From positions 5,191,501 to 5,255,500 of the forward strand of contig NZ_OW485601.1 of the NCBI RefSeq assembly GCF_937425535.1: a stretch of DNA of 64,000 bases, read 5' to 3'. Below, in pieces: positions 35,972 through 44,927 of this stretch. The DNA is from Rhodovastum atsumiense (GTDB lineage: Bacteria; Pseudomonadota; Alphaproteobacteria; Acetobacterales; Acetobacteraceae). A model generated the notes under the pieces. That model saw nothing but the letters and a program-made list of their open reading frames with translations, had not been told where the DNA came from and searched no databases. Every line of letters starts with the position of its first letter. The first letter of the stretch is position 1. The position numbers were made by a program, and so were the translations under genes.

Positions 35972-36429
35972 CAGGCCGGCTCCGCCGGCTGTGGCGGGAC
36001 GGCGATGTCGATCCCGTGCTGTTCCAGCGTCTCCACCAGCTTCTCCCAGCTGCGCAGGATCAGTCCGGGGCAGCGCTGCTGGCGCAAGGCCGGATCGAAC
36101 CGCATGATCTCCGCGCAATCGATGCCGCCGAACTGCTCCCTGGCATGGTTGCGGAACCACCAGCTGAATTCATCGACCAGGACATCAAGGCGCGGATCCT
36201 CGGCTTCATCCTCCGCGCCACGGCCGGCATAGAGGCCGAGCACGCAGCATCCGCCGGTGAGCGCGCCACAATTGAAGCCCTGCGACATTCCCACCGCCAG
36301 CCCCGACATCGCCCGGACCAGCTCCGGTGACGCGCGTCCCTGCGCCTCCAGCGCCAGCTGCATCAGGATGTGGCTGCACTTGAAGCCCTGCAGCAGCAAC
36401 TCGGCAATTCTGAATGAGTCATCGGCCAT
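35971..36429 (-). CDS. C-GCAxxG-C-C family protein (DVU_1555-like)
   Basis: A 152-residue protein with the C-GCAxxG-C-C pattern: GFKCSHILMQ, then FNCGALTGGCCVLGLY and later DCAEIMRF and QRCPGLIL. Such proteins are thought to bind metals or Fe-S clusters. ATG 36429 (MADDSFRIAELL) begins the family-like region. It overlaps the methyltransferase by 11 bp and the MocA-like gene by one base. It is probably a metal carrier for enzyme maturation. Confidence 0.82.
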   Translation of the reverse strand: MADDSFRIAELLLQGFKCSHILMQLALEAQGRASPELVRAMSGLAVGMSQGFNCGALTGGCCVLGLYAGRGAEDEAEDPRLDVLVDEFSWWFRNHAREQFGGIDCAEIMRFDPALRQQRCPGLILRSWEKLVETLEQHGIDIAVPPQPAEPA

Positions 36430-37156
36430 CGTGGAAGTCCTCCCGACCGGGCCCGCCCGTGGCGTCATCCGGCTTGCGCGCGATCAACAGGCAGTAACCG
36501 GGCGCGCCCGCACGGGCCGACGTCGCGGCGCGGCAGCCGGCGCCGGCCCACAACGCGTCCAGTGTCCCGTAGCGAAAGATGAACCGTGCCACCCATTCCC
36601 GGAGCACGTCGGAATGATCTTCGAACACCGCAAGGCCGAGCCCCGCGTCCCGCACTTCGCCTTGCAGCCTCGCGCGTGTCGTCGCGCCGGCCGGGGCGAA
36701 GGCCGCATCGTCCCGGCGATGATAGACATCGCTGAGCGCCAGCGATCCGCCCGGCCGCAGCACGCGCGCCCATTCCAGCAGCGTCGCGGCGCGATCAGGC
36801 ATGACGGAGAGGCTGCATTCCGCCAGCACGCCGTCGAGGCTCGCGTCGGCGAACGGCAAGGAGAGGCCATTGCCGCGCACCAGCAGGGACCGCGCGGGCT
36901 CATCGCCGGCATGACAGAGTGCCGCCGCCGCCTGGTCGATCCCCACGGCCTGCCATCCCAGGGCACGGAGCCGGGCCAGGCTTTCGCCCCGGCCACATCC
37001 GATATCGAGCACGATCCCGCCGGGCCGGAAGCCCGCCGCGCTGATCAATGCCGTGCTCAGCGCCGCGCCGCCGGGCCGCAGCGGCAGGCCGTGCCCGTCG
37101 GTGACCAGGCCGCTTCCATACAGGCTGTCCGCCGGCGGGCCGTCCCAGGGCGTCAT
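36419..37156 (-). CDS. SAM-dependent methyltransferase (TrsM/DVU_1556-like)
   Basis: A 245-residue class I methyltransferase: GGIVLDIGCGRGESLARLRA is motif I, then AVGIDQAA, and SLDGVLAECSLSVMPD, where some relatives have selenocysteine in place of the Cys; here it is a normal Cys codon. RVLRPGGSLALSDVYHR is motif III. It is coupled to the DVU_1557-like gene by ATGA. The substrate is unknown, but the constant pairing with radical SAM and Mo-hydroxylase genes suggests cofactor or protein modification. Confidence 0.82.
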   Translation of the reverse strand: MTPWDGPPADSLYGSGLVTDGHGLPLRPGGAALSTALISAAGFRPGGIVLDIGCGRGESLARLRALGWQAVGIDQAAAALCHAGDEPARSLLVRGNGLSLPFADASLDGVLAECSLSVMPDRAATLLEWARVLRPGGSLALSDVYHRRDDAAFAPAGATTRARLQGEVRDAGLGLAVFEDHSDVLREWVARFIFRYGTLDALWAGAGCRAATSARAGAPGYCLLIARKPDDATGGPGREDFHDGR

Positions 37157-37371
37157 TTGTCCTCCAGGGCCTGCTCGACGTTCAGCATGCGGCCGGAAGC
37201 GAGTTCCTCGGAGACATAGACGAAGCCGCAGCGGGGACAGCGTGGCAAATCCACGGTGAAGCTCTGCCCGAGATAGGAGGCCTCGACCGGCCCCGGGACC
37301 AGCGGCACGTCGCATTGCGCGCAGACCAGTCCCGGCGTCGCGGTCGCGGGGAGCGTGGTGGGGCGGATCAC
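37153..37371 (-). CDS. Small redox protein with two CxxC pairs (DVU_1557-like)
   Basis: A 72-residue protein. LVCAQCDVPLV and PRCPRCGFVYVSEEL give two CxxC motifs 30 residues apart, a rubredoxin- or zinc-ribbon-like arrangement. The length and position between the flavoprotein and methyltransferase genes match the DVU_1557 family. It is joined to both neighbours by 4-bp ATGA overlaps. A metal or electron carrier is likely. Confidence 0.8.
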   Translation of the reverse strand: MIRPTTLPATATPGLVCAQCDVPLVPGPVEASYLGQSFTVDLPRCPRCGFVYVSEELASGRMLNVEQALEDK

Positions 37372-39704
37372 GGCTTCGCCTCCACGACCATGCGATGGCT
37401 GTAGGCGCGGTGCACGACGATCCCGGCCGGCGCCACCGCGTATTCCACCCAGATCGTGACATTGCCGATGCGGTGCGTGGCGACCAGCCGGCCGCTGGCC
37501 GGATCGCGGAGCTTGCGCCCGCCACGTTCGGCATGGGCGATCGTTTCCGCGACGTCCTCGACGAGGATCAGCCGCCGCTCCATGTCGGCGCGCACGTCAT
37601 CGGCGATCGTGAGCGGCAGGTCGGGCACGGGATCGCTCATGGTTTCTCCCCACACGTCACGCAGCATGGTGGTCCGGAAGCGCGCACGGTTGTCGCGGCG
37701 GCGCGAAAATCCGGGATCCGGCCGGCCGGCGGGATCGGTGCCGTCGGCGGGCGGAAAGGCAAGGTCGAGAAGATGCACGGCGCGTTTGCCTCGCCGGGCG
37801 AAGTTGTCCCGGCACATGGCACAGTAGACGAGATAGTCCGCCTCGCTCGCGCCGGCGCGCTGGTCGACGATCTTGTTGGCGACTTCTGGATTGGCGAAGG
37901 AGACCAGGCCGCCATAGCCGCAGCACGTGGTGTGGTCAGCCCCGCCAAGCTCCTGCAGGACAACACCGAGACCGGCGGCGAGGTCGCGCACCGCCTGCTG
38001 CATGCCCGCCGCCGACCGGGCGGTGCAGGGATCATGGATCGCCAGGTGCCGCCCGGGGGCCTGGGCCGCGTCGGCGGGCCAGCCAATCCGGGCCAGCACC
38101 GTCCAGACCGGTTCGGGTGCCATCTCCGGGGCAAAGTCCTGGAACATCCCGAGGCAGGTGCTGCAGGCGGTGATGATCCGCGGGCGTCCCAGCGCCTCCC
38201 AGTGCGTGCGCAGTCCGGCCAGCACCTCCGCATGAAGGTCGCGGCGCCCGGCCCAATGAGCCGGGGCCCCGCAACATTCGATCATCAACCCGACCCCGCC
38301 GGGCAGGGTCCCGGCCAGGTGGCGATAGACACGCGCGACATGCTCCGGCGCCGAGGCAACGAGCTGGCAGCCGGGAAAAAATACCGCCGCACTGCTGTCG
38401 TGGCCCGGCTGGTGGCGATGGAAGGCCACCAGCCCGGAGCGGCTGTAGGCCATGTCGCGCAAGGCAAACTCATGATGGGAAGCCGGCATGCGGCCTTTCT
38501 CCACCATGCTCTGCCGTGCCTCCAGGCAGACCTCGCCGACCGGCAGATCGTTCGGGCAGACCGTGGCGCACAGGCCGCACAGGGTGCAGCTGTTCACCAT
38601 GCGGTTGGACTTGCGCGTACCCATGACGATGCAGTCGTTGTTGTAGATCTCGCGCACCGTCCGCTTCGGGTAGGTCTTGTAGTGGGCCAGGAAGGCACAG
38701 GCCCTGACGCATTCCTGGCAGCGGCAGGGGAAGCAGCGCGCCGCCTCGCGGATGGCCTCCGTGGTGTCGTAGCCTTGTCCGGGATCGGATGGCACGACCG
38801 GGGCGACCGGCGCATGGGCGGCAACGTTGGTGTAGAGGCATGACGGGCCGCTGCTGCCATCGGTCCGGTTTGCCGTCAGCGATGCCCCCTGCAGCAGCCG
38901 GTCGATCGAGACCGCGGCGCGCCGGCCATCACGCATCGAGACGATCGCCGAAGTGCCGGCCGCATGGGTCCCACCGCTGAACAGCTTCGGATGGCTGGTG
39001 GCATGGGTGAGGGGATCGATGGCCGGCGCGCCGTCCGGGGCGAGGTCGAGGCCCGGGAGATCACCGAGGCCGGCCCACCCGGCCGCAGCCGCCCCGGTGG
39101 CCAGCACGACGGCGTCATGGGTGTCGATCAGGCGCGACAACCCGAGTGGCGAGTCACCGCCGGTGATCCTGGTATCACAGTGCAGGGCCACGCCGATCCT
39201 GGCCAGCATGTCGAGCTCTGTGACCACCACGGAGGGCGGAAGCGTGGCCCCGTGCTCCTGCCGCAGCCGGGGCAAGGGCTCGGCCGCGGCCTCGAAGACC
39301 TCGACGGCATTGCCCTTCATCGCCAGGTCGAAGGCCGCGGTGAGGCCCGCCAGCCCGGCGCCGATGACGGCGATCCGGCGCGGCTTGCGGGACTTCTGGG
39401 GCGTGCGCCGCAGCGTGCCGTAGTAGCCGGTGACGCAGGCCTGCTCCAGCGCCCGGATCTGGACGGCTCCCCCGGCCTCGCCGCGCCGGCAACTGGTTTC
39501 GCAGGGCCGGTCACAGATCCGGCTGAGAATGGCGGGGAAGGGGACCACCCGCGCATAGATCGCCAGGGCCTCGGCGAAGGCGCCCTGCGCCATCTTCTCC
39601 ATCATGGAGCGGGCATCGACGCGCAGCGGACAGGACAGCACGCAGGCCGGCGGCTGTTCCTCGACGCAGCGCGCTTCCCATGCCCTGACACGTTCGCCGT
39701 CCAT
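37368..39704 (-). CDS. Flavin/Fe-S oxidoreductase with HdrD-like CCG domains (DVU_1558-like)
   Basis: A 778-residue multidomain protein. An N-terminal GltD-like Fe-S part (CVLSCPLRVDARSM, RICDRPCETSCRRGE) leads to an FAD site (IAVIGAGLAGLTAAFDLAM). A dicluster ferredoxin region follows (CFPCRCQECVRACAF; CTLCGLCATVCPNDLPVG), then two CCG domains (FFPGCQLVASAP ... ECCGAP and IHDPCTARS ... TTCCGYGG) like heterodisulfide reductase subunit D. About 110 residues at the end are extra. AGGAG eight bases before ATG 39704 supports this start. It may pass electrons between the Mo enzyme and other carriers. Confidence 0.88.
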   Translation of the reverse strand: MDGERVRAWEARCVEEQPPACVLSCPLRVDARSMMEKMAQGAFAEALAIYARVVPFPAILSRICDRPCETSCRRGEAGGAVQIRALEQACVTGYYGTLRRTPQKSRKPRRIAVIGAGLAGLTAAFDLAMKGNAVEVFEAAAEPLPRLRQEHGATLPPSVVVTELDMLARIGVALHCDTRITGGDSPLGLSRLIDTHDAVVLATGAAAAGWAGLGDLPGLDLAPDGAPAIDPLTHATSHPKLFSGGTHAAGTSAIVSMRDGRRAAVSIDRLLQGASLTANRTDGSSGPSCLYTNVAAHAPVAPVVPSDPGQGYDTTEAIREAARCFPCRCQECVRACAFLAHYKTYPKRTVREIYNNDCIVMGTRKSNRMVNSCTLCGLCATVCPNDLPVGEVCLEARQSMVEKGRMPASHHEFALRDMAYSRSGLVAFHRHQPGHDSSAAVFFPGCQLVASAPEHVARVYRHLAGTLPGGVGLMIECCGAPAHWAGRRDLHAEVLAGLRTHWEALGRPRIITACSTCLGMFQDFAPEMAPEPVWTVLARIGWPADAAQAPGRHLAIHDPCTARSAAGMQQAVRDLAAGLGVVLQELGGADHTTCCGYGGLVSFANPEVANKIVDQRAGASEADYLVYCAMCRDNFARRGKRAVHLLDLAFPPADGTDPAGRPDPGFSRRRDNRARFRTTMLRDVWGETMSDPVPDLPLTIADDVRADMERRLILVEDVAETIAHAERGGRKLRDPASGRLVATHRIGNVTIWVEYAVAPAGIVVHRAYSHRMVVEAKP

Positions 39705-39743
39705 GACCATTCTCCTCATGCGGCGCCAGGGCCGCAACACGGG

Positions 39744-39777
39744 CCGGGGACCGCGGCGTCACCGCCGCGGTCCCCGG
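39744..39777. promoter_or_regulatory. Perfect 15-bp hairpin between mop-like and DVU_1558-like genes
   Basis: CCGGGGACCGCGGCG-tcac-CGCCGCGGTCCCCGG lies in the 79-bp space after the molybdenum enzyme gene. There is no T-run on the minus-strand exit, so it may act as an mRNA-protecting or attenuating element that lets the enzyme gene be expressed more highly than the maturation genes behind it. Confidence 0.7.
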
Positions 39778-39783
39778 TGGTGA

Positions 39784-42543
39784 TCAGGCGTGCTCGGGTT
39801 CGGCGACGGGCGCCTGGGCGGCCCGCAGCTGATCAAGCCCCATCTTCACCACTTCCGGCAGTGCCGGAATCCGGAAGATCCGCACGCCGCAGGCGTTGTA
39901 GATGGCGTTGAGGATGGCCGGATGCGGCGCGGTGAGCGGGGCCTCGCCACATCCCGCGGACCCGAACGGACCCAGTTCGCGCGGCGTTTCGAGATACAGG
40001 ATCTCCATCTCGTCCGGAACGTCCTTCGGATAGGGGATCCCGCAGTCGCGCAGGGTGTTGTGCATCTCCAGATCCTCGAAGTCCTCGCTGAGGGCAAGCC
40101 CGATGCCCTGCGCGAGGCCGCCGTAGATCTGGCCGTCCACGGTTGCCTTGTTGATGATCGTGCCGACATCGACCGCCGTGGTGAACTTCACCACCTGGAC
40201 CTTGCCGGTCTCCATGTCGACCTCGACCTCCGGCAGGAAGACCTCATACATGTAGATCGGGAACGGCGCCCCCTGGGCGGTATCGGACGTGCAATCCGTG
40301 CAGGCGGCGGCGACCCACTTGCCGTCATAGACCAGCGGAATGTTCTCGGCGACCATCTCCTTGTAAGTGCGATAGGTGCCGTCCTCCTTCCGCATGGCAT
40401 TCAGCAGCATCTCCGCCGCCACGCGGGTGGCCTGGCCGGTGAAGACGTTGGAGCGGCTGCCGCCGGCCGGACCGGAATCCGGGCCACGGGTGTCATTCAG
40501 GTCCAGCTTGATGTCCGAGGGCTTGAAGCCGGCGTGACGCAGCACCTCGTGCGCCATGGTCAGGGTGCCCAGGTCCGCGCCCTGGCCATGATCTTCCCAG
40601 GCATTGTAGATGGTGACCCCGGTCGGAGTCAGTTCGGCGCGCGCGTTCGAGCTGTCCGGCCCGTCGAGCCCGCACCCATAGATGCCGAGGGAGATGCCGA
40701 CGCCTCGCTTCTTCTCGGCGGTGGAGAGCGCCTTGCAGCGCGCCTTCGCCTCCTCGTACTTGGGGCGGATCATGTCGAACAGCTGCTTCAGCACCAGCAC
40801 TTCCGGCTTCTGCCCGGTCGGCGTGGTCGAGTTCTCGTTATAGAGATTCTTGTAGCGGAACTCGAACGGATCCTCGCCCATCTTCTCCGCCAGCATGTCC
40901 ATGGCGGTTTCGGAGGCCAGGAACGCCTGCGGGGAGCCATAGCCGCGGAAAGCCGAGCCCCAGGCATGGTTGGTGGCCACGGTCCGGCCACGGCCGCGGA
41001 TGTTCTCCAGGTGATAGCCCGCACCGGTGAACTGTGCCTGGCGCAGCGTCACCAGGTCACCGAACTCCGAATACGGCCCATGGTCGAGCCACCAGTCCGT
41101 CTCCATCGCCGTCAGCTTGCCGTCATCGTCGCAGGCGAGACGGATGTTGAGGTTCACCGGGCTGCGCTTGCCGGTATAGGTGATGTTCTGGTACTGGTCG
41201 TAGATCAGCGACACCGGCTTGCCGAGGGCCAGCACGGCGACGCCGAGCAGGGCTTCCATGGTGGGCGAGAACTTGTAGCCGAAGGTGCCACCGGTCGGGT
41301 TCTGGATGATGCGCAGCTTCTCCGGCGCCACACCGATGCCCGGACAGATCATCGCATGGTGCAGGTGCAGGCCAATGCTCTTCGAGAGAATGGTCACCAC
41401 GCCATCATCGTCGATGAACGCCTCGCCGCAATCGGGCTCCAGGTGCAGATGCGGCTGGCGGCTGCAGTAGGTGGTGATGTCCACCACGGCGGCCGCCTTC
41501 TCGAAGAACGGCCTGGTGTCCTGTCCCTTGACCACGCCCTGCTCGTAATAGGCGTTGGGCACGCCAGGATGGATTTCGATCGCGTCGGGCTCCAGCGCGG
41601 CGAAGCCGGACATGTAGGCGGGCAGCACCTCCAGGTCCACCTTCACATGCTTCGCCGCGGCGCGGGCATGTTCCTCGGTATCGGCGGCGACGATGGCGAT
41701 CGCGTCGCCGAACTGGAAGATCTTGTCCTTGCAGAGGATCGGGCGGTCCCAGCCGTCACCCTTGTTGGTCGGGAAGGTGATCAGGCCGGTGATGGCGTTC
41801 TTGCCCTTGACGTCCTTCCAGGTGAGGACCTTCACCACGCCCGGCATGGCTTCCGCCTCGGAGACGTCGATGCCCTTGATCAGCGCGTGCGAGACCTCGG
41901 CCTGCACCAGCGCGAGCCGCAAGGTGCCCTCGGGCATGCGCAACGCCACGTCGGCGCCGAAATCCCATGTGCCGGTGACCTTGGCCAGGGCCGAGGGGCG
42001 GATGAACTCGGTGCCCAGGATGGAGCCGTCTTCCTTGGCCTTCGGCACCAGGTCCTCGATCCGCTTCTCGCCCCGCATCACCGCGGCGGCGTCCATGACG
42101 GCATCCACCAGCGGCTTGTAGCCGGTGCAGCGGCAGAGATTCCGGTTACGCTGGAACCAGGAGCGGACTTCCTCGCGGGTCGGGTTCTGCTTGCGGTCCA
42201 GCAAGACCTTCGCCGACATGATGAAGCCCGGCGTGCAGATGCCGCATTGCGCGCTGCCATGCGCCATCCAGGCGACCTGCAGCGGATGCAGGCGGTCGGG
42301 TGTGCCGATGCCCTCGATGGTCGTGATCCTGGCGTTGGCGGCGACCTTCTCCAACGGCGTCAGGCATGCGCGCACCGGCTTCTCGTCGATGATCACGGTG
42401 CAGGCGCCGCACTGTCCGTCCTCGCAGCAGACCTTGCATCCGGTCAGCAGCATCTGCTCGCGCAGGACATCCGCCAGCGTTGCCCTTTTCTCGGCAACCA
42501 CCCAGCGCTCAACGCCGTTAACGTTCAGGGAAGTCCGTTTCAT
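39784..42543 (-). CDS. Molybdenum aldehyde oxidoreductase, MOP-like (xanthine oxidase family)
   Basis: A 919-residue single-chain molybdenum hydroxylase, close in length and pattern to Desulfovibrio gigas MOP (907 residues). The [2Fe-2S] ligands fall at the same numbers: Cys40, 45, 48 and 60, then Cys100, 103, 137 and 139. GLITFPTNKGDGWDRPILC, PTGGTFGYKFSPT, NHAWGSAFRGYGSPQ and GQIYGGLAQGIGLALSEDFE line the cofactor region; the catalytic glutamate is about Glu867 in GSAGCGEAPLT. MOP oxidises aldehydes to acids using molybdopterin cytosine dinucleotide. The substrate here is inferred, not shown. Intact. Confidence 0.93.
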   Translation of the reverse strand: MKRTSLNVNGVERWVVAEKRATLADVLREQMLLTGCKVCCEDGQCGACTVIIDEKPVRACLTPLEKVAANARITTIEGIGTPDRLHPLQVAWMAHGSAQCGICTPGFIMSAKVLLDRKQNPTREEVRSWFQRNRNLCRCTGYKPLVDAVMDAAAVMRGEKRIEDLVPKAKEDGSILGTEFIRPSALAKVTGTWDFGADVALRMPEGTLRLALVQAEVSHALIKGIDVSEAEAMPGVVKVLTWKDVKGKNAITGLITFPTNKGDGWDRPILCKDKIFQFGDAIAIVAADTEEHARAAAKHVKVDLEVLPAYMSGFAALEPDAIEIHPGVPNAYYEQGVVKGQDTRPFFEKAAAVVDITTYCSRQPHLHLEPDCGEAFIDDDGVVTILSKSIGLHLHHAMICPGIGVAPEKLRIIQNPTGGTFGYKFSPTMEALLGVAVLALGKPVSLIYDQYQNITYTGKRSPVNLNIRLACDDDGKLTAMETDWWLDHGPYSEFGDLVTLRQAQFTGAGYHLENIRGRGRTVATNHAWGSAFRGYGSPQAFLASETAMDMLAEKMGEDPFEFRYKNLYNENSTTPTGQKPEVLVLKQLFDMIRPKYEEAKARCKALSTAEKKRGVGISLGIYGCGLDGPDSSNARAELTPTGVTIYNAWEDHGQGADLGTLTMAHEVLRHAGFKPSDIKLDLNDTRGPDSGPAGGSRSNVFTGQATRVAAEMLLNAMRKEDGTYRTYKEMVAENIPLVYDGKWVAAACTDCTSDTAQGAPFPIYMYEVFLPEVEVDMETGKVQVVKFTTAVDVGTIINKATVDGQIYGGLAQGIGLALSEDFEDLEMHNTLRDCGIPYPKDVPDEMEILYLETPRELGPFGSAGCGEAPLTAPHPAILNAIYNACGVRIFRIPALPEVVKMGLDQLRAAQAPVAEPEHA

Positions 42544-42608
42544 GCTCTTCTCTCTTCCACCAGGGACATATGTCCCGAACACCCAAAGCCAGGACGACGG
42601 CGGGCCGG

Positions 42609-43493
42609 TCAGGCCGCGCCAAGTTCCTCGGTATCGCTGTCCGTGCCCACCAGATGCACCTGGCCGGATGCCGGCACGCGGGCCATCAGGTCCGCCATGG
42701 TGCGGACCAGCGGGCGGGCACCTTCCGATTTGCGTATGTTGGCGATCATCTCCGCGATGACGGCGATGGCGATTTCCTCCGGTGTGTCGGCGCCGATGTC
42801 CAGGCCGACCGGGGCCTGCACGCGACGGAATTGCTCCGCCGGGATGCCCTGGGCCATCAGCCGCTTGCCGATGGTGATCACCTTCCGCTTCGAGCCGATC
42901 ATGCCGATGTAGCCGGCGGAGGTTCCAAGCGCCCAGGCAAGTGCCTGGCCGTCGAGCCCATGGCCACGGGTGGCGATGAAGATCAGCGAGCTGCGGTTCG
43001 GCCGCAACTGCTCCATGCTGGCCGCGAGGTCGCCCGCATGAACCGCCTGGACCTCGGGGAAGCGGTCCCGGTTGGCGAATTCGGGGCGATCGTCGATCAC
43101 CACGACCTCGAAGCCCACCAGCCTGGCCAGCCGTGCCATGATGAAGCCGATATGGCCGCCGCCGAAGATATAGGCGGTGGGGGAAGGCCGGATGGCTTCG
43201 ACGAAGATATCGAGGCTGCCGCCACAGACCATGCCGATATCGAGGACCGGGTTCTCGTGCAGATTGAACGAGATCATCTGCGGACGGCCGGTCTCCAGGA
43301 CTTCCCGGGCAATGGCGATGGCCCGGCCTTCGGCGGCGCCGCCGCCGATCGTGCCGACGATCGTGCCGTCTTCCCGGACGAGCATCTTGGCACATGTATA
43401 GGAGGGAATGGAGCCGACCACGTTGACGATGGTCGCCAGCGCGCAGGAGCGTCCTTCCGCTCTTTCGTGGATCAGTTGTTCATAGACATCCAT
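42609..43493 (-). CDS. XdhC-family molybdenum cofactor insertion protein
   Basis: A 294-residue XdhC/CoxI-like protein. The N-terminal domain has CALATIVNVVGSIPSYTCAK and GTIGGGAAEGRAI with CGGSLDIFVE; the C-terminal Rossmann domain has AYIFGGGHIGFIMARLA and IGMIGSKRKV. XdhC proteins bind, sulfurate and insert Mo cofactor into xanthine-oxidase-type enzymes. Its position just before the MOP-like gene fits. The start at 43493 is chosen from family alignment; longer frames read into the ferredoxin gene. Confidence 0.92.
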   Translation of the reverse strand: MDVYEQLIHERAEGRSCALATIVNVVGSIPSYTCAKMLVREDGTIVGTIGGGAAEGRAIAIAREVLETGRPQMISFNLHENPVLDIGMVCGGSLDIFVEAIRPSPTAYIFGGGHIGFIMARLARLVGFEVVVIDDRPEFANRDRFPEVQAVHAGDLAASMEQLRPNRSSLIFIATRGHGLDGQALAWALGTSAGYIGMIGSKRKVITIGKRLMAQGIPAEQFRRVQAPVGLDIGADTPEEIAIAVIAEMIANIRKSEGARPLVRTMADLMARVPASGQVHLVGTDSDTEELGAA

Positions 43494-43576
43494 GGTACTC
43501 CTCCGGCGTAAGTGGCCGCGCAGCCGTGGTCGTGAACCGCGGCGGCCGGGACCGGGAACCGGCCCCGGCCCGCCCT

Positions 43577-43774
43577 TCAGGCAGCAATCAGCGCGCAGGC
43601 GCCGGATGGGCAGACATCGGCGCATTGCGCCACGTCGAAGTCCCCGACGCATTCCTTGCACTTGGCGGCATTGATCGTGAACACCTTGCCTTTGTGCGAG
43701 ATGGCATTGTTGGGGCACACCTCCTCGCAGGAGCCGCAGGCGTTGCAGACTTCGTTGTCGATGGCGAATGGCAT
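43577..43774 (-). CDS. Small 2[4Fe-4S] ferredoxin
   Basis: A 65-residue ferredoxin: CNACGSCEEVCPNNAI and CKECVGDFDVAQCADVCP give two [4Fe-4S] sites, the second with a loop insert as in clostridial-like alphaproteobacterial ferredoxins. The start is MPFAIDNEVC at 43774. It lies between hydrogenase and molybdenum-enzyme genes, the natural place for a carrier linking the two. Confidence 0.9.
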   Translation of the reverse strand: MPFAIDNEVCNACGSCEEVCPNNAISHKGKVFTINAAKCKECVGDFDVAQCADVCPSGACALIAA

Positions 43775-43832
43775 GGGATCTCTCCTCAGTGACTGCCGGC
43801 CGTGATTGGCCGGCCAGGGAATGCGGTGGGCC

Positions 43833-44927
43833 TCAGCGCTCGGTGCAGGAGACGCAGGGGTCGATGCTGTTGACGATGATGGCGATGTCGGCGACCTTGG
43901 CGTCACGCATCATGAACTTGAGCGCATCCCAGTTCATGAAGCTCGGCACGCGCCACTTCAGCCGTTCCGGATTCGGCGTGCTGTTGGTCTTCAGGTAGTA
44001 GATCAGCTCGCCGCGCGGGGCCTCGCATTTGGCCACCCCGCGGCCGGGCGGAATGTCAGGCCGTTCGCCGACATTGACCGGGCCGTCCGGCAACTGATGA
44101 AGGCAGGCGCGGATCAGCTCGATGGCGTTGCGCGCCTCGTGCAACCGGATCATCGCGCGGGCCCAGACATCACCTTCGGTGCGCGTCCGGACCTCGAGCG
44201 GCAGACGGTCATAGACATGGTAGGGTGCGATCTGCCGGACATCGTAGTCGATGCCGGTGGCGCGGGCCACCGGCCCGACCACGCCGCAGGCAAGCCCTTC
44301 CTCGTGCGACAGGACGCCGACATCACGGGTGCGCCGCAGGATCGAGCCGTTGCTGCGGTAGGCGTCCTCGATTCCGACGATCTCCGCCGCCAGCTTGTCG
44401 AGCCCGAGGATGAGCATGGCCGTCGTCTCGATGTCGAGATCGTAGCGGACGCCGCCGATGCACATCGCCCCCAGGTCCATCCGGTTGCCGAAGACGGCTT
44501 CCTTGATCTCCTGGGCAATCTCGCGGACCTGCATGATGTGCATGAACAGGGCTTCGTATCCGACGAGATGGGCGAGGATGGCGACGTTGAACAGGTTGGA
44601 GGCGATCCGTTTCACTTCGCCGGCGATAACCCTCAGATAGGCGCCGCGCTCGGGCACCTCGATGCCCGCGATCTGCTCGGCCGCCATGGCGAAGGCCTCG
44701 GGATGGCTGTTGGAGCAGAGCGAGCAGATACGCTCGGTCAGGACGATGTTCTGGAACAGCGATCGCTTGGTGGCGAGGTACTCGATGCCCCGATGCACAT
44801 GGCCCGCATTGATCTCCAGATGGCGGACGGTCTCGCCCTGCACGTCAAGGCGAAAATACATCGGTTCTTCGAGGGCGACGTGCAGCGGACCGACCGGGAT
44901 CGTGTAGGTCGAGGATGTGCTTGTCAT
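43833..44927 (-). CDS. Group 4 [NiFe] hydrogenase large subunit (HycE-C/EchE-like)
   Basis: The 364-residue catalytic subunit. The proximal NiFe motif is RICSLCSNSH (Cys68, Cys71, His75) and the distal motif DPCVSCTER (Cys358, Cys361), so all four nickel ligands are present, unlike complex I NuoD. HVHRGIEYLAT and RGELIYYLKTN are shared with NuoD. The chain ends three residues after the last ligand, so no C-terminal extension must be cleaved, as in Ech-type enzymes. It overlaps the NuoC-like gene by 4 bp. It probably evolves H2 at the cytoplasmic face of the membrane. Confidence 0.95.
   Translation of the reverse strand: MTSTSSTYTIPVGPLHVALEEPMYFRLDVQGETVRHLEINAGHVHRGIEYLATKRSLFQNIVLTERICSLCSNSHPEAFAMAAEQIAGIEVPERGAYLRVIAGEVKRIASNLFNVAILAHLVGYEALFMHIMQVREIAQEIKEAVFGNRMDLGAMCIGGVRYDLDIETTAMLILGLDKLAAEIVGIEDAYRSNGSILRRTRDVGVLSHEEGLACGVVGPVARATGIDYDVRQIAPYHVYDRLPLEVRTRTEGDVWARAMIRLHEARNAIELIRACLHQLPDGPVNVGERPDIPPGRGVAKCEAPRGELIYYLKTNSTPNPERLKWRVPSFMNWDALKFMMRDAKVADIAIIVNSIDPCVSCTER

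Noticed and set aside
33456-37156. Selenocysteine in the radical SAM or methyltransferase proteins, as in some relatives
   Set aside because: No in-frame TGA lies at the corresponding places; ordinary Cys codons are present.
39784-43395. A single 1203-codon frame joining the molybdenum enzyme to upstream sequence
   Set aside because: The part before ATG 42543 runs antiparallel in meaning to XdhC, which is coded in another frame, and has no homology of its own.
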